From Verrucomicrobiota bacterium (GTDB lineage Bacteria > Verrucomicrobiota > Verrucomicrobiia > Opitutales > Oceanipulchritudinaceae): a stretch of 8,190 bases of DNA. The translations under genes were made by a program, and so were the position numbers. Location: assembly GCA_009908535.1 (NCBI GenBank), contig JAAAOD010000208.1, positions 1 through 8,190 of the forward strand. Direction: 5' to 3'. The notes below the pieces were generated by a model that made no database searches, was not told where the DNA came from, and saw nothing but the letters and a program-made list of their open reading frames with translations. Shown here in pieces: positions 1-6,389 of this stretch (positions within the stretch are counted from its first letter, which is position 1; the number at the start of each line of letters is the position of its first letter).

Positions 1-3
1 CAT

Positions 4-981
4 ATGGAAATGCAGTACCGCAATCTGGGGAAGTCCGGCCTTCAAGTCAGCGCGCTCTCCTTTGGCGCGTGGGTAACCTTCGGCAGTCAGGTGGAGGACG
101 GCACGGCGGAGGCCTGCATGCAGGTCGCCCGCGACCACGGGATCAACTTTTTCGACAACGCCGAGGCCTATGCCAACGGCAAGGCCGAGGAGGTGATGGG
201 ATCAATCCTTCGGAAGACCGGCTGGCCGCGGGACACCTTCCTCGTCTCCAGCAAGGTTTTCTGGGGAGGCGGCCTTCCGAACCAGTCCGGACTGTCCCGC
301 AAGCATGTGATCGAGGCCTGCCACGCCGCCCTGCGGCGACTGCAGGTCGATTACCTCGATCTTTACTTCTGCCACCGCCCGGATCCAAAGACCCCCATCG
401 AGGAGACGGTACGTGCCATGAACACCCTCATCGAGCAGGGTAAGGTCCTCTACTGGGGCACCAGCGAGTGGAGCGCACAACAGATCCAGGAGGCCAAAGG
501 AGTGGCCCGCGCCCTCAACCTGATCGGGCCGACCATGGAGCAGCCGCAGTACAACCTGCTTCACCGGAAGCGCGTCGAGGAGGAATACCACCCCCTCTAC
601 GCGGAGAAGGACGGGCTCGGAACGACGGTCTGGTCACCGCTCGCCGGGGGGCGCCTGACCGGCAAGTATAACGAGGGCATTCCGAAGGACAGCCGCGCTG
701 CCCATGCCTCCATGCAATGGTGGCGGCGTCAGATGGAGGAGGATCCCGCCGCCTGGCAGGCGCAGGTAAAGAAGATCCGCGCCCTCGCGGCGATTGCCGA
801 TGAGCTGGGGGTGACCCTGCCGCGCCTGTCCCTCGCCTGGTGCCTGACCAATCCGAATGTCAGCACGGTGATTCTCGGGGCCTCCCGCAAGGAGCAGCTG
901 GAAGAGAATGTCGGCGCGCTGGAGGTCCTTCCCCTGCTGACCGACGAAGTGAAAACAAAAATCGAGGAGGCGGTGAGCTGA
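4..981 (+). CDS. Aldo/keto reductase, Kv-beta/YghZ-like
   Basis: This is an NADPH-dependent aldo/keto reductase that reduces aldehydes or ketones to alcohols in the cytoplasm. The 325-residue product covers a full (beta/alpha)8 barrel. The family's catalytic tetrad is visible: Asp51 and Tyr56 (in FFDNAEAY), Lys84 (in LVSSK) and His124 (in LYFCHRPDP). The segments WGTSEW (151-156), QPQYNLL (180-186) and SPLAGGRLTGKY (211-222) are typical of the voltage-gated K+ channel beta-subunit/YghZ branch, some members of which reduce methylglyoxal. The C-terminal ILGASRKEQLEEN (290-302) matches the region that binds the cofactor's 2'-phosphate in this family. The frame is open to the window edge, so the start is uncertain: ATG at 4 or ATG at 10 both give a normal N-terminus (MQYRNLGKSGL), and an upstream start cannot be excluded. 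It lies 41 bases before elbB. The family is sure; the physiological substrate is unknown. Confidence 0.93.
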   Translation: MEMQYRNLGKSGLQVSALSFGAWVTFGSQVEDGTAEACMQVARDHGINFFDNAEAYANGKAEEVMGSILRKTGWPRDTFLVSSKVFWGGGLPNQSGLSRKHVIEACHAALRRLQVDYLDLYFCHRPDPKTPIEETVRAMNTLIEQGKVLYWGTSEWSAQQIQEAKGVARALNLIGPTMEQPQYNLLHRKRVEEEYHPLYAEKDGLGTTVWSPLAGGRLTGKYNEGIPKDSRAAHASMQWWRRQMEEDPAAWQAQVKKIRALAAIADELGVTLPRLSLAWCLTNPNVSTVILGASRKEQLEENVGALEVLPLLTDEVKTKIEEAVS

Positions 982-1003
982 GAAGGTTGCATCGCCCCGG
1001 GAA

Positions 1004-1009
1004 AGGAGG
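1004..1009 (+). promoter_or_regulatory. Ribosome binding site of elbB
   Basis: A perfect AGGAGG core lies 13 bases before the ATG at 1023. The spacing is somewhat long, but this is the strongest Shine-Dalgarno in the window and supports the start at 1023. It contrasts with the apparent lack of a well-placed Shine-Dalgarno before hprK, the 6417 gene and the 6906 gene. Confidence 0.75.
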
Positions 1010-1022
1010 AAACTGAAAGAAC

Positions 1023-1682
1023 ATGAAACCGAAAATTGGGGTTATTCTGGCTGGATGCGGTGTCTATGATGGTTCCGAGGTGACGGAGTCCGTCCTCACC
1101 CTGCTCGCCCTTGAAAAGGCGGGTGCGGAACCGGTATGTATGGCGCCGGACAAGGAGCAGCTGCACGTCATCAACCACCTTACCGGTGAGGAAACCGGGG
1201 AAAAGCGGAACGTCCTCGTGGAATCGGCCCGTATTGTCCGTGGCAACATCGAGGATGTCGCCGCGGCCTCCGCCGATGACCTTGACGCGCTCGTGCTGCC
1301 GGGCGGTTTCGGGGCGGCGAAGAACCTCAGCCGCTTTGCCGTCGACGGACCGGACGGGGAAGTGGATCCGGGGGTCCGCAAGTTGATTGAGGAGGTGCAT
1401 GGCGCGCGCAAACCGATCGGCTTTATCTGCATCACCCCCGCCATCGCCGCACAGGTGCTGGGCGGGGAGGGGGTCGAGGTGACCATCGGCACGGACGACG
1501 AAACCGCCTCCGCCATCGAATCCTGCGGGGCCCGGCATGTGAAGTGCGCGGTGGATGAGATCCACGAAGATCCGGAGCGCCGCGTCGTTTCCACGCCGGC
1601 CTACATGTTGGGACAGGGTCCCGCGGAGGTTGCGCCGGGGATCGACAAGCTCGTGCAGACGGTCATGGCCTGGATCCGCTGA
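1023..1682 (+). CDS. elbB: ElbB-like DJ-1/PfpI superfamily protein
   Basis: This cytoplasmic protein belongs to the ElbB/ES1 branch of the DJ-1/PfpI (class I glutamine amidotransferase-like) superfamily. E. coli ElbB was first linked to isoprenoid synthesis and later reported to have glyoxalase activity. At 219 residues it has the family's usual length (about 217). It is collinear with ElbB throughout: the N-terminal KIGVILAGCGVYDGSE, then APDKEQLHVINHLTGE (41-56), LPGGFGAAKNLS (92-103), the nucleophile-elbow Cys136 in GFICITPA, TIGTD (154-158) and TPAYMLGQ (191-198) near the C-terminus. The start is set by the AGGAGG upstream and by the match of the N-terminus. Its stop codon overlaps the ATG of the lptC-like gene by one base (TGATG), so translation of the two is probably coupled. 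The family call is secure; the true reaction in this organism is not known. Confidence 0.93.
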   Translation: MKPKIGVILAGCGVYDGSEVTESVLTLLALEKAGAEPVCMAPDKEQLHVINHLTGEETGEKRNVLVESARIVRGNIEDVAAASADDLDALVLPGGFGAAKNLSRFAVDGPDGEVDPGVRKLIEEVHGARKPIGFICITPAIAAQVLGGEGVEVTIGTDDETASAIESCGARHVKCAVDEIHEDPERRVVSTPAYMLGQGPAEVAPGIDKLVQTVMAWIR

Positions 1683-2128
1683 TGAAGCCGGCCGGCCTGA
1701 TTCCGCCGACCCCCATCGCCCTCGTTCTGGCCCTGCTGCTGCCGGCCTCCGGGAGTGGTCGCATGATGCCGGATGCCCCCATCGAGGACTTCCGCTTGCC
1801 GGTTTTTGCGGAAAACGGCTACAAAAGCTGGGAGCTGCGGGGCCTCCGCGGCCATTACAGGGGCGAGGAGAAAGCCCTTGTCGAAGGACTGGAGCTGGCT
1901 GTCTTTTCCGCCGATGAAGCCATGCTCCGGGAAATGCTCATCCGCAGTCCAAGGGCGGACATCAACTTCGCGGCGACCCGGGCCGAGGGGGATTCCTCCC
2001 TTTTCGTGGACGGGCCGAACTACGAGATCTCCGGACGCAACTGGACCTGGTTCGGGGAAGAAGAAAAAATCGTTGTCAGGGAATCCGTCCGCGTTTCCTT
2101 TGCCGGAGCGGTGAACATCCTCGACTGA
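1682..2128 (+). CDS. lptC: LptC-like LPS export protein
   Basis: This is a probable LptC, the bitopic inner-membrane protein that takes LPS from LptBFG and passes it to LptA in the periplasm. The evidence is mostly context: it lies directly before lptA and lptB, and such small divergent proteins are usual there. The 148 residues begin with a short N-terminus and one hydrophobic segment (about 12-22, rich in Leu/Val/Ala) that could be a membrane anchor or signal sequence. A beta-rich domain follows, with the LptC-like pattern GYKSWELRGLRGHY (46-59), a central SPRADINF (89-96) and a late SGRNWTWFGEEEKIVV (117-132). It is shorter than E. coli LptC (191 residues). It overlaps elbB by one base at its 5' end and lptA by one base at its 3' end. 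No strong Shine-Dalgarno is seen, which fits coupled translation. An alternative label would be an unnamed OstA-fold periplasmic protein. Confidence 0.72.
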   Translation: MKPAGLIPPTPIALVLALLLPASGSGRMMPDAPIEDFRLPVFAENGYKSWELRGLRGHYRGEEKALVEGLELAVFSADEAMLREMLIRSPRADINFAATRAEGDSSLFVDGPNYEISGRNWTWFGEEEKIVVRESVRVSFAGAVNILD

Positions 2129-2769
2129 TGCAACGGCGACAAAGCAGGCAGCGGGCGGTTTCCCTTCGGATGATTCTCGGAATCCTGCTCCTTTGTCACG
2201 GAGTTGTTGCACAGGAGAGGGTTCCGGAAAAGACGGTGATCACGAGTGACCGGCTGGAGATGCAGGGCACGGAAGGGAAAAACTTCTTCTATTTCGAGGG
2301 ACGGGTACGCGTCGAGGGGACCAACCTGCAGCTCGCCTGCGAGCGGCTCACCGTTGTCGCGGCCCGGGAAGGGGCAAAGGGCGAAGGCGTCGGGGAGATC
2401 GGCGCCATCGAGGAAATCATTGCCCGGGGCGAGGTCGAGATTCACCAGGCCGGGCGCAGCGCCTACGCCGGCCTCGCGAAGGTGGATCCCCGCGCCGGCA
2501 CGGTGACCCTCGCGGAAAACCCCCGGGTTACCGACGGGGATACGGAAGTGACGGGCTACCGGTTTGTCCTCCACCGCGGGGAGAAACGCTTCGAGTCGAT
2601 CCCCGACCCGGATGCTCCCCCTGAAAAACCGAGCCGTTCCGTGGTCCGCCTCGGAGCCATGCCCGATCTCGGCTTTGACCAGACCGAAAAGGAGGTCGAC
2701 CTCGACGAGCGCCTCCAGTCCGATGCCTCCGGGACGGAAGGAGCCCAGCCCGAGGAAGAGGATGAGTAA
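2128..2769 (+). CDS. lptA: LptA/OstA periplasmic LPS transport protein
   Basis: This is the probable periplasmic bridge protein of LPS export, whose stacked beta-jellyroll subunits connect LptC to LptD at the outer membrane. The first 28 residues look like a cleavable signal peptide: a basic start (MQRRQSRQR), a hydrophobic core (about 15-27) and a VVA/Q cleavage site. The OstA domain runs from about 34 to 150, with ITSDRLEM (38-45), FEGRVRVEGTNLQLACERL (56-74), IIARGEVEIHQAGRSAYAG (97-115), TLAENPRVTDG (127-137) and a last strand near 145. After that comes a tail of about 60 residues rich in Pro, Asp and Glu, ending in EEEDE, which is longer than in E. coli LptA (185 residues in all). It starts in a one-base overlap with the lptC-like gene and overlaps lptB by eight bases. 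The function of the acidic tail is unknown. Confidence 0.88.
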   Translation: MQRRQSRQRAVSLRMILGILLLCHGVVAQERVPEKTVITSDRLEMQGTEGKNFFYFEGRVRVEGTNLQLACERLTVVAAREGAKGEGVGEIGAIEEIIARGEVEIHQAGRSAYAGLAKVDPRAGTVTLAENPRVTDGDTEVTGYRFVLHRGEKRFESIPDPDAPPEKPSRSVVRLGAMPDLGFDQTEKEVDLDERLQSDASGTEGAQPEEEDE

Positions 2770-3508
2770 GGAAGCGGAAGCCGAGCCTCATCTCCTTGCC
2801 ACGCGCGGTCTCGTCAAGCGTTTCGGGAAGCGCACCGTGGTCCGCGGTGTCGACCTCACCGTACGGGGAGGGGAAATCGTCGGCCTTCTCGGCCCCAACG
2901 GCGCCGGAAAGACGACCTCCTTCTACATCATGGTCGGCCTCATCCCGGCCACCGAAGGTGATGTGACCTTCGACGAAAAGTCGATCCGGGCGTGGCCCAT
3001 GCACCGGCGCGCCCGTCTCGGGATCGGCTACCTTCCGCAGGAGCCTTCCGTCTTTCGCAAACTCACGGTGGCGGAGAATCTCCACACCATCGCCCAGACC
3101 CTTCCCCTCAGAAAAACGGAGCGCCGGCAGCGCGTGGAAGAACTTGTCGAGGAGCTGGGCCTCGGGGAGGTTTTGCCGCAGAAAGCCTTCACCCTCAGCG
3201 GGGGCGAGCGCCGCCGCCTCGAAATTGCGCGCGCCCTTCTCACGCGTCCCCGCTTCCTCCTCATGGATGAGCCCTTCAGCGGGGTCGATCCGATCAGCGT
3301 GAGCGAGGTGCAGAAAATTGTCCTGCAGATGCGTTCCCGCGGTATCGGCGTGCTCATTACCGATCACAATGTCCGCGAAACCCTGCGGATTGTGGACCGC
3401 GCCTACCTGCTCCACGAGGGAAGGGTCCTCGCCGAGGGGGACAGCGACAGCCTCATTCACAACGAGAAAAGCCGGCAATTTTACCTCGGGGAGGATTTTG
3501 CCCTTTAA
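2762..3508 (+). CDS. lptB: LPS export ABC transporter ATPase LptB
   Basis: This is the cytoplasmic ATPase that powers LPS extraction from the inner membrane together with LptF/LptG, which are not in this window. The 248 residues contain every ABC element: Walker A GPNGAGKT (44-51), Q-loop Gln93 in YLPQEPSVFRKLTV, signature LSGGE (145-149), Walker B FLLMDE (165-170) with Glu170, and the switch His202 in ITDHNV. The segments YLPQEPSVFRKLTVAENL, PFSGVDPISV and the C-terminal YLGEDFAL are typical of LptB rather than of general ABC ATPases. The frame stays open well upstream of the true start. I choose ATG 2762 because it begins the conserved protein, overlaps the lptA end by eight bases and has a GAGGAAGAGG-like Shine-Dalgarno just before it. 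The 66 upstream residues in this frame are a shadow of lptA. Confidence 0.96.
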   Translation: MSKEAEAEPHLLATRGLVKRFGKRTVVRGVDLTVRGGEIVGLLGPNGAGKTTSFYIMVGLIPATEGDVTFDEKSIRAWPMHRRARLGIGYLPQEPSVFRKLTVAENLHTIAQTLPLRKTERRQRVEELVEELGLGEVLPQKAFTLSGGERRRLEIARALLTRPRFLLMDEPFSGVDPISVSEVQKIVLQMRSRGIGVLITDHNVRETLRIVDRAYLLHEGRVLAEGDSDSLIHNEKSRQFYLGEDFAL

Positions 3509-3527
3509 GCGAAGCCAACCCTAAGCA
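3498..3527 (+). promoter_or_regulatory. Possible promoter for hprK
   Basis: TTGCCC (3498-3503) and TAAGCA (3522-3527) are separated by 18 bases. The -35-like part lies over the last codons of lptB. Transcription starting 6-8 bases later would give a leader of only about ten bases before the hprK ATG at 3543, where no Shine-Dalgarno is visible. It is supported only by likeness to the sites before dnaA, the 6417 gene and the 6906 gene. hprK could instead be read through from the lpt operon. Confidence 0.25.
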
Positions 3528-3542
3528 AAGATCCGTCCGCTG

Positions 3543-4508
3543 ATGCCGCTCCGCGCCCAACCTCGCCTCATCGATAGCGTTTCCCTCAAATCCTTCCTCA
3601 AGCACGGGCAGGAGGAACTGAAGCTTTCCCTCGTCTGCGGGGAACGTGGCCTGAACCGGTCCATCCGGGACAAATCGATCAACCGGCCCGCCCTCGCCCT
3701 AACCGGATTTTTCCGGAACTTCGCCCATAAGCGGCTCCAGCTCTTCGGGGCCGGGGAAATGGCCTACATCCGGGAACTGCCCGCCAGCAAGCAGCTGGAG
3801 ATCATGCGCCAGATGGTCGACCGGCACGTGCCCTGCATCGTCGTTTCCCGCAATCTTCTCCCCACCCCGGCCATGCAGCGCCTCGCGGAGGAAAGCGGGA
3901 CCCCCCTTTTCCGGACCACCCTGACGACGAAGGATTTTTCCATCGCGACGACCCTCATCCTCGAGAAACTGTTTGCTCCCCGCGTTTCCGAACACGGCAC
4001 CCTCATGGATGTGCGCGGCATCGGCACGCTCATCCGCGGGGAAAGCGGCGTCGGGAAAAGCGAGTGCGCCCTCGCCCTCATCGAGCGCGGGCACAGCCTC
4101 GTCGCCGACGACCTCGTCTATATCACCCTCGAAAACGAGCATGATCTCGACGGTCGCAGCAGCGATCTCAACCGCGGCTACATGGAATGCCGTGGCCTCG
4201 GGATCATCAACGTCAACGAGCTCTTCGGCATACGCTGTGTTCGCCTGCACAAGTCCGTCGATCTCGTCATCACTTTCCAAGCCTGGCGGGAAGGGATGGA
4301 TGAGGAAAGAACCGGCCTCGAACAGGAGTTTTATGAGATTCTGGGGATCCGCGTCCCCCACATCATCCTTCCGGTGCGCCCCGGACGTGACCTTGCCCGC
4401 CTCGTCGAGGTGGCCGCTATGATTCAGGCGCTCAAGGACCTCGGCCATGATTCCGCTAAGGAATTCAACGACCGCCTCATTGCTTTCATGGCCGGGCAAA
4501 GCTCCTGA
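3543..4508 (+). CDS. hprK: HPr kinase/phosphorylase
   Basis: HprK phosphorylates a serine of HPr and removes that phosphate again, tying phosphotransfer proteins to the metabolic state of the cytoplasm. The 321 residues match the family from end to end. An N-terminal domain (about 1-135) is followed by a kinase domain. In the kinase domain the conserved His151 (in HGTLMDV), Walker A GESGVGKS (166-173) and Asp189-Asp190 (in LVADDLV) are visible. The HprK signature is MECRGLGIINVNELFG (214-229), and the C-terminal VRPGRDLARLVEVAAM (278-293) carries the phosphorolysis-linked loop and helix. It starts 34 bases after lptB. No clear Shine-Dalgarno precedes ATG 3543, but no better start is near and the N-terminus (SVSLKSFLKHG) fits. 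In proteobacteria rpoN, hpf and ptsN commonly lie between lptB and hprK; here they are missing. The target HPr gene is not in the window. Confidence 0.95.
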   Translation: MPLRAQPRLIDSVSLKSFLKHGQEELKLSLVCGERGLNRSIRDKSINRPALALTGFFRNFAHKRLQLFGAGEMAYIRELPASKQLEIMRQMVDRHVPCIVVSRNLLPTPAMQRLAEESGTPLFRTTLTTKDFSIATTLILEKLFAPRVSEHGTLMDVRGIGTLIRGESGVGKSECALALIERGHSLVADDLVYITLENEHDLDGRSSDLNRGYMECRGLGIINVNELFGIRCVRLHKSVDLVITFQAWREGMDEERTGLEQEFYEILGIRVPHIILPVRPGRDLARLVEVAAMIQALKDLGHDSAKEFNDRLIAFMAGQSS

Positions 4509-4608
4509 ATTGCCTTCCCGAGGGGCCTTTTGCCGGTCGCGCAGCCTCTGCGGACGCGTCGTTTCCAAGATGCAATCGTTTTGTGACAGAAGTTATCGCC
4601 AGAAGCTG

Positions 4609-4628
4609 TGTGAACAAGTTGTGGAGAA
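4609..4628 (-). promoter_or_regulatory. Pair of DnaA-box-like sites
   Basis: Read on the minus strand, 4609-4617 is TTGTTCACA and 4620-4628 is TTCTCCACA. Each differs at one position from the relaxed consensus TTWTNCACA. They have the same orientation and start 11 bases apart, about one helical turn. A weaker word, TTATCGCCA, lies on the + strand at 4593-4601 with two mismatches. The clustering is suggestive, but single-mismatch 9-mers occur by chance. Confidence 0.4.
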
Positions 4629-4745
4629 GTAGGGCTTGAAAAGAATTCCTCCCCCGGAAATGCTCCCGCCCACAGGTGTTCTTACAGAGGACCTTCTCCG
4701 GTTCGCAGCCTGCGTCCCTTCCTCGGACGCCCAGTGACTTTCCGC

Positions 4746-4790
4746 CTTATGAATTTCATTAACCACTTTATTCCAACTACTTATGAAATC
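4746..4790. other. AT-rich stretch, possible unwinding element
   Basis: By hand count, 33 of these 45 bases are A or T (about 73%), against a clearly GC-rich background. The octamer CTTATGAA occurs twice in direct orientation (4746-4753 and 4780-4787, 34 bases apart). ATGAATTTCAT (4749-4759) is a palindrome around a central T. Such a stretch would melt readily and could be the duplex-unwinding part of an origin, or an AT-rich element upstream of the dnaA promoter. No function is proven. Confidence 0.4.
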
Positions 4791-4824
4791 AGATCTCCAC
4801 TTTCCCGCCACGACCTCCCTCCTC

Positions 4825-4853
4825 TTGCCACATTATCAGCCCGTTGATAAGCA
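4825..4853 (+). promoter_or_regulatory. Possible dnaA promoter
   Basis: TTGCCA (4825-4830, five of six bases of the classical -35) and TAAGCA (4848-4853) are separated by 17 bases. The -10-like part is poor against TATAAT, but the same word follows TTGCCC upstream of hprK. Transcription would start near 4860 and give a leader of about 80 bases that contains the DnaA box at 4912. The inverted repeat at 4833-4850 lies in the spacer and touches the -10, so a protein bound there would block the promoter. The call rests on sequence likeness alone. Confidence 0.3.
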
Positions 4854-4857
4854 ACGG
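4833..4857. repeat. Two overlapping inverted repeats
   Basis: TTATCA (4833-4838) and TGATAA (4845-4850) form a perfect 6+6 inverted repeat around six bases. Overlapping it, CCGTTG (4841-4846) and CAACGG (4852-4857) form a perfect 6-bp stem with the 5-base loop ATAAG. The two pairings share bases 4845-4846 and cannot both form. They may be a protein operator, alternative single-strand structures in an origin, or chance. Confidence 0.5.
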
Positions 4858-4911
4858 TTTATTGTCGGGTTTGACGATCGGCCGGCCCTTTTTGCCGCCG
4901 TTCCCGACGCG

Positions 4912-4920
4912 TGTGAATAA
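4912..4920 (-). promoter_or_regulatory. DnaA box upstream of dnaA
   Basis: On the minus strand this reads TTATTCACA, an exact match to the relaxed DnaA-box consensus TTATNCACA. It ends 20 bases before the dnaA start codon, inside the predicted leader. Many bacteria let DnaA bind next to its own gene and repress it, so autoregulation is the natural reading. It may also be one of the origin's boxes. Confidence 0.6.
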
Positions 4921-4940
4921 TCAGCGGCGGTGGCGAGGAA

Positions 4941-6347
4941 ATGGGGAAAGCGAGCGTAACACATAACCTGTGGCCTGCGTTGCTGGAAGACTTCCGCGGA
5001 AGCCTTTCCAGGGAGGTTTTTGACAATTGGTTCAGCCCGATTCAGGCGAATGCGGAAGAGACGGGAATTCTTGAATTGCGGACCTCGAACGAGTTCTCCC
5101 GCATCTGGCTGGAAGACAACTACCTCGACCTGATCCGGGAGAAGGCGACAGCCACGGCGGGGGAGGAAATCATGGTCCGGATCACGACCGGGCTTGGGCC
5201 GAGCGAGGACGGGGAGGCAAGCACCCTTCCCGCGAACAGTGGCAATGCGGAGCCCGCTGCGCGGACAGGGGAGGAACCGGTTTCGTCCCGGAGCCGGGCG
5301 GCACAACGGCGCAAGGTTCACCTGAATCCGCGCAACACCTTCAACAATTTCATCGTCGGCCCCAGCAACCAGCTTGCCCACGCGGCGGCCACGGCGGTGG
5401 CGGGTGGCCCGGGAAGCGCCTTCAACCCTCTTTTCATGTACGGGGAGACGGGGCTCGGGAAGACCCACCTCATGCACGCCATCGCCCATACCATCCAGTC
5501 GAGTGATCCCGAGGCCAAGGTCGTCTATATTTCCTGCGAACGGTTTACGAACAAGTTTCTCCGTGCCATTCGGGAAGCCTCGCTCGATTCTTTCCGTCGC
5601 TTTTTCCGCAAAGTGGATGTCCTCCTCATTGATGATATCCAGTTTCTGGAGGGCAAGGAGCGGACCCAGGAAGAGTTTTTCCACACCTTTAACGAGCTCT
5701 TCGAGTCCCAGCGGCAGCTTTGTCTGACGAGTGACCGTCCCGCCAGCGAGATCGCCAAACTGGAAAGCCGTCTCGTCAGCCGTTTCCAGTGGGGAATGGT
5801 CACCGATATCCAGCCTCCCGATCTCGAGACACGGACGGCCATCCTGAAAAAGAAGGCCCAGTCCATGGGCTGCGACATGCTGACCGAGGAAGTGCTGCAG
5901 TTCCTTGCCAGCCGCATTACGCGCAATGTCCGCCGCCTCGAAGGCGCGCTCATCAAGGTGGGGACCTACTCCCGGCTCTGCCGGGAGAGCCTTTCCGTAC
6001 GTAAAGCGGAAGAGCTGGTGCAGGACATCCTGCAGGAGGAAATCCAGCAGCAGGTGACGATTGACCGCATCCAGCGCAAAGTGGCCGAGTTTTATGATCT
6101 CCGCGTGAGCGACATGCAGAGCCGCCGCCGTCCCGGGCATATCGCCTTTCCGCGGCAGGTGGCGATGTACCTCAGCCGGCTCCTCACCACCCATCCCCTC
6201 AAGGAAATCGGGGAGGCCTTTGGTGGACGCGACCACGGCACCGTCATTCATGCGGTCAAAACCGTCGAGGCGATCATGGAACAGGAGGAGAAGTCCCGCC
6301 AGAATATCGACTACCTTTCCCGGCAGTTGCGCGGCAGCCAGCGGTAG
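4941..6347 (+). CDS. dnaA: Chromosomal replication initiator DnaA
   Basis: DnaA binds DnaA boxes, forms an ATP-dependent filament and opens the origin. The 468 residues show all four domains. Domain I spans about 9-80 (LWPALLEDFRGSLSREVF). A poorly conserved linker rich in Gly, Ala and Ser spans about 84-125. The AAA+ domain starts at LNPRNTFNNFIVG (128-140) with Walker A GETGLGKT (168-175), Walker B VLLIDD (227-232), sensor 1 in LTSDRPASEI, the arginine finger Arg281 in SRLVSRF and sensor 2 Arg331 in NVRRLEGAL. Domain IV (from about 371) carries SRRRPGHIAFPRQVAMYL and the signature KEIGEAFGGRDHGTVIHA (421-438). The ATG at 4941 is the first possible start, because an in-frame stop lies at 4914-4916. 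The purine-rich GAGGAA directly touches it, which is unusually close for a Shine-Dalgarno. dnaN does not follow; an unknown gene does. Confidence 0.98.
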   Translation: MGKASVTHNLWPALLEDFRGSLSREVFDNWFSPIQANAEETGILELRTSNEFSRIWLEDNYLDLIREKATATAGEEIMVRITTGLGPSEDGEASTLPANSGNAEPAARTGEEPVSSRSRAAQRRKVHLNPRNTFNNFIVGPSNQLAHAAATAVAGGPGSAFNPLFMYGETGLGKTHLMHAIAHTIQSSDPEAKVVYISCERFTNKFLRAIREASLDSFRRFFRKVDVLLIDDIQFLEGKERTQEEFFHTFNELFESQRQLCLTSDRPASEIAKLESRLVSRFQWGMVTDIQPPDLETRTAILKKKAQSMGCDMLTEEVLQFLASRITRNVRRLEGALIKVGTYSRLCRESLSVRKAEELVQDILQEEIQQQVTIDRIQRKVAEFYDLRVSDMQSRRRPGHIAFPRQVAMYLSRLLTTHPLKEIGEAFGGRDHGTVIHAVKTVEAIMEQEEKSRQNIDYLSRQLRGSQR

Positions 6348-6348
6348 C

Positions 6349-6389
6349 GCCGCCGGAAGCCATTTTTGGCGGCATTCGCATTGCTTCCG
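6349..6389. repeat. Alternative hairpins after dnaA
   Basis: Two pairings compete just behind the dnaA stop. GCCGCC (6349-6354) can pair with GGCGGC (6368-6373) across 13 bases. CGGAAGC (6354-6360) can pair with GCTTCCG (6383-6389) across 22 bases. No U-run follows either stem, so this is not a standard intrinsic terminator. The second stem's right arm overlaps the proposed -35 element of the next gene. It may be an attenuating or mRNA-stability structure, or chance in GC-rich DNA. Confidence 0.3.

Larger units (their letters stand above)
4509..4940. other. Non-coding dnaA upstream region, candidate oriC
   Basis: This 432-base gap has no convincing gene on either strand. Its first half is GC-rich apart from a patch at 4582-4628 with several DnaA-box-like words. 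A clearly AT-rich stretch follows (4746-4790), then overlapping inverted repeats (4833-4857) and an exact TTATNCACA match on the minus strand (4912-4920). Boxes, an easily melted stretch and a place next to dnaA are the usual parts of a bacterial origin. However, most boxes are imperfect and not every phylum puts oriC beside dnaA. It may be only the dnaA control region. GC-skew reversal at this point in the whole genome would decide the question. Confidence 0.45.

Noticed and set aside
729..1565. Minus-strand open frame of 278 codons opposite the reductase end and elbB
   Set aside because: It overlaps two certain genes in antisense and shows no family pattern.
2564..2761. N-terminal extension of lptB
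   Set aside because: The 66 extra residues are basic, Ser/Arg/Pro-rich out-of-frame lptA. LptB proteins begin near the ATG at 2762, which also has a Shine-Dalgarno.
2528..3478. Minus-strand open frame of 316 codons opposite lptA/lptB
   Set aside because: Shadow of the well-supported lptB, with no domain or start signal.
4509..4540. Intrinsic terminator after hprK
   Set aside because: Only three-base-pair stems such as CCC-GA-GGG are present, followed by a short T-run; too weak to call.
3699..4568. Minus-strand open frame of 289 codons opposite hprK
   Set aside because: Shadow of hprK; composition is that of a reversed coding strand.
4593..4809. Short minus-strand frame of 72 codons before dnaA
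   Set aside because: No Shine-Dalgarno, no domain, and it crosses the AT-rich stretch and box-like sites better explained as control DNA.
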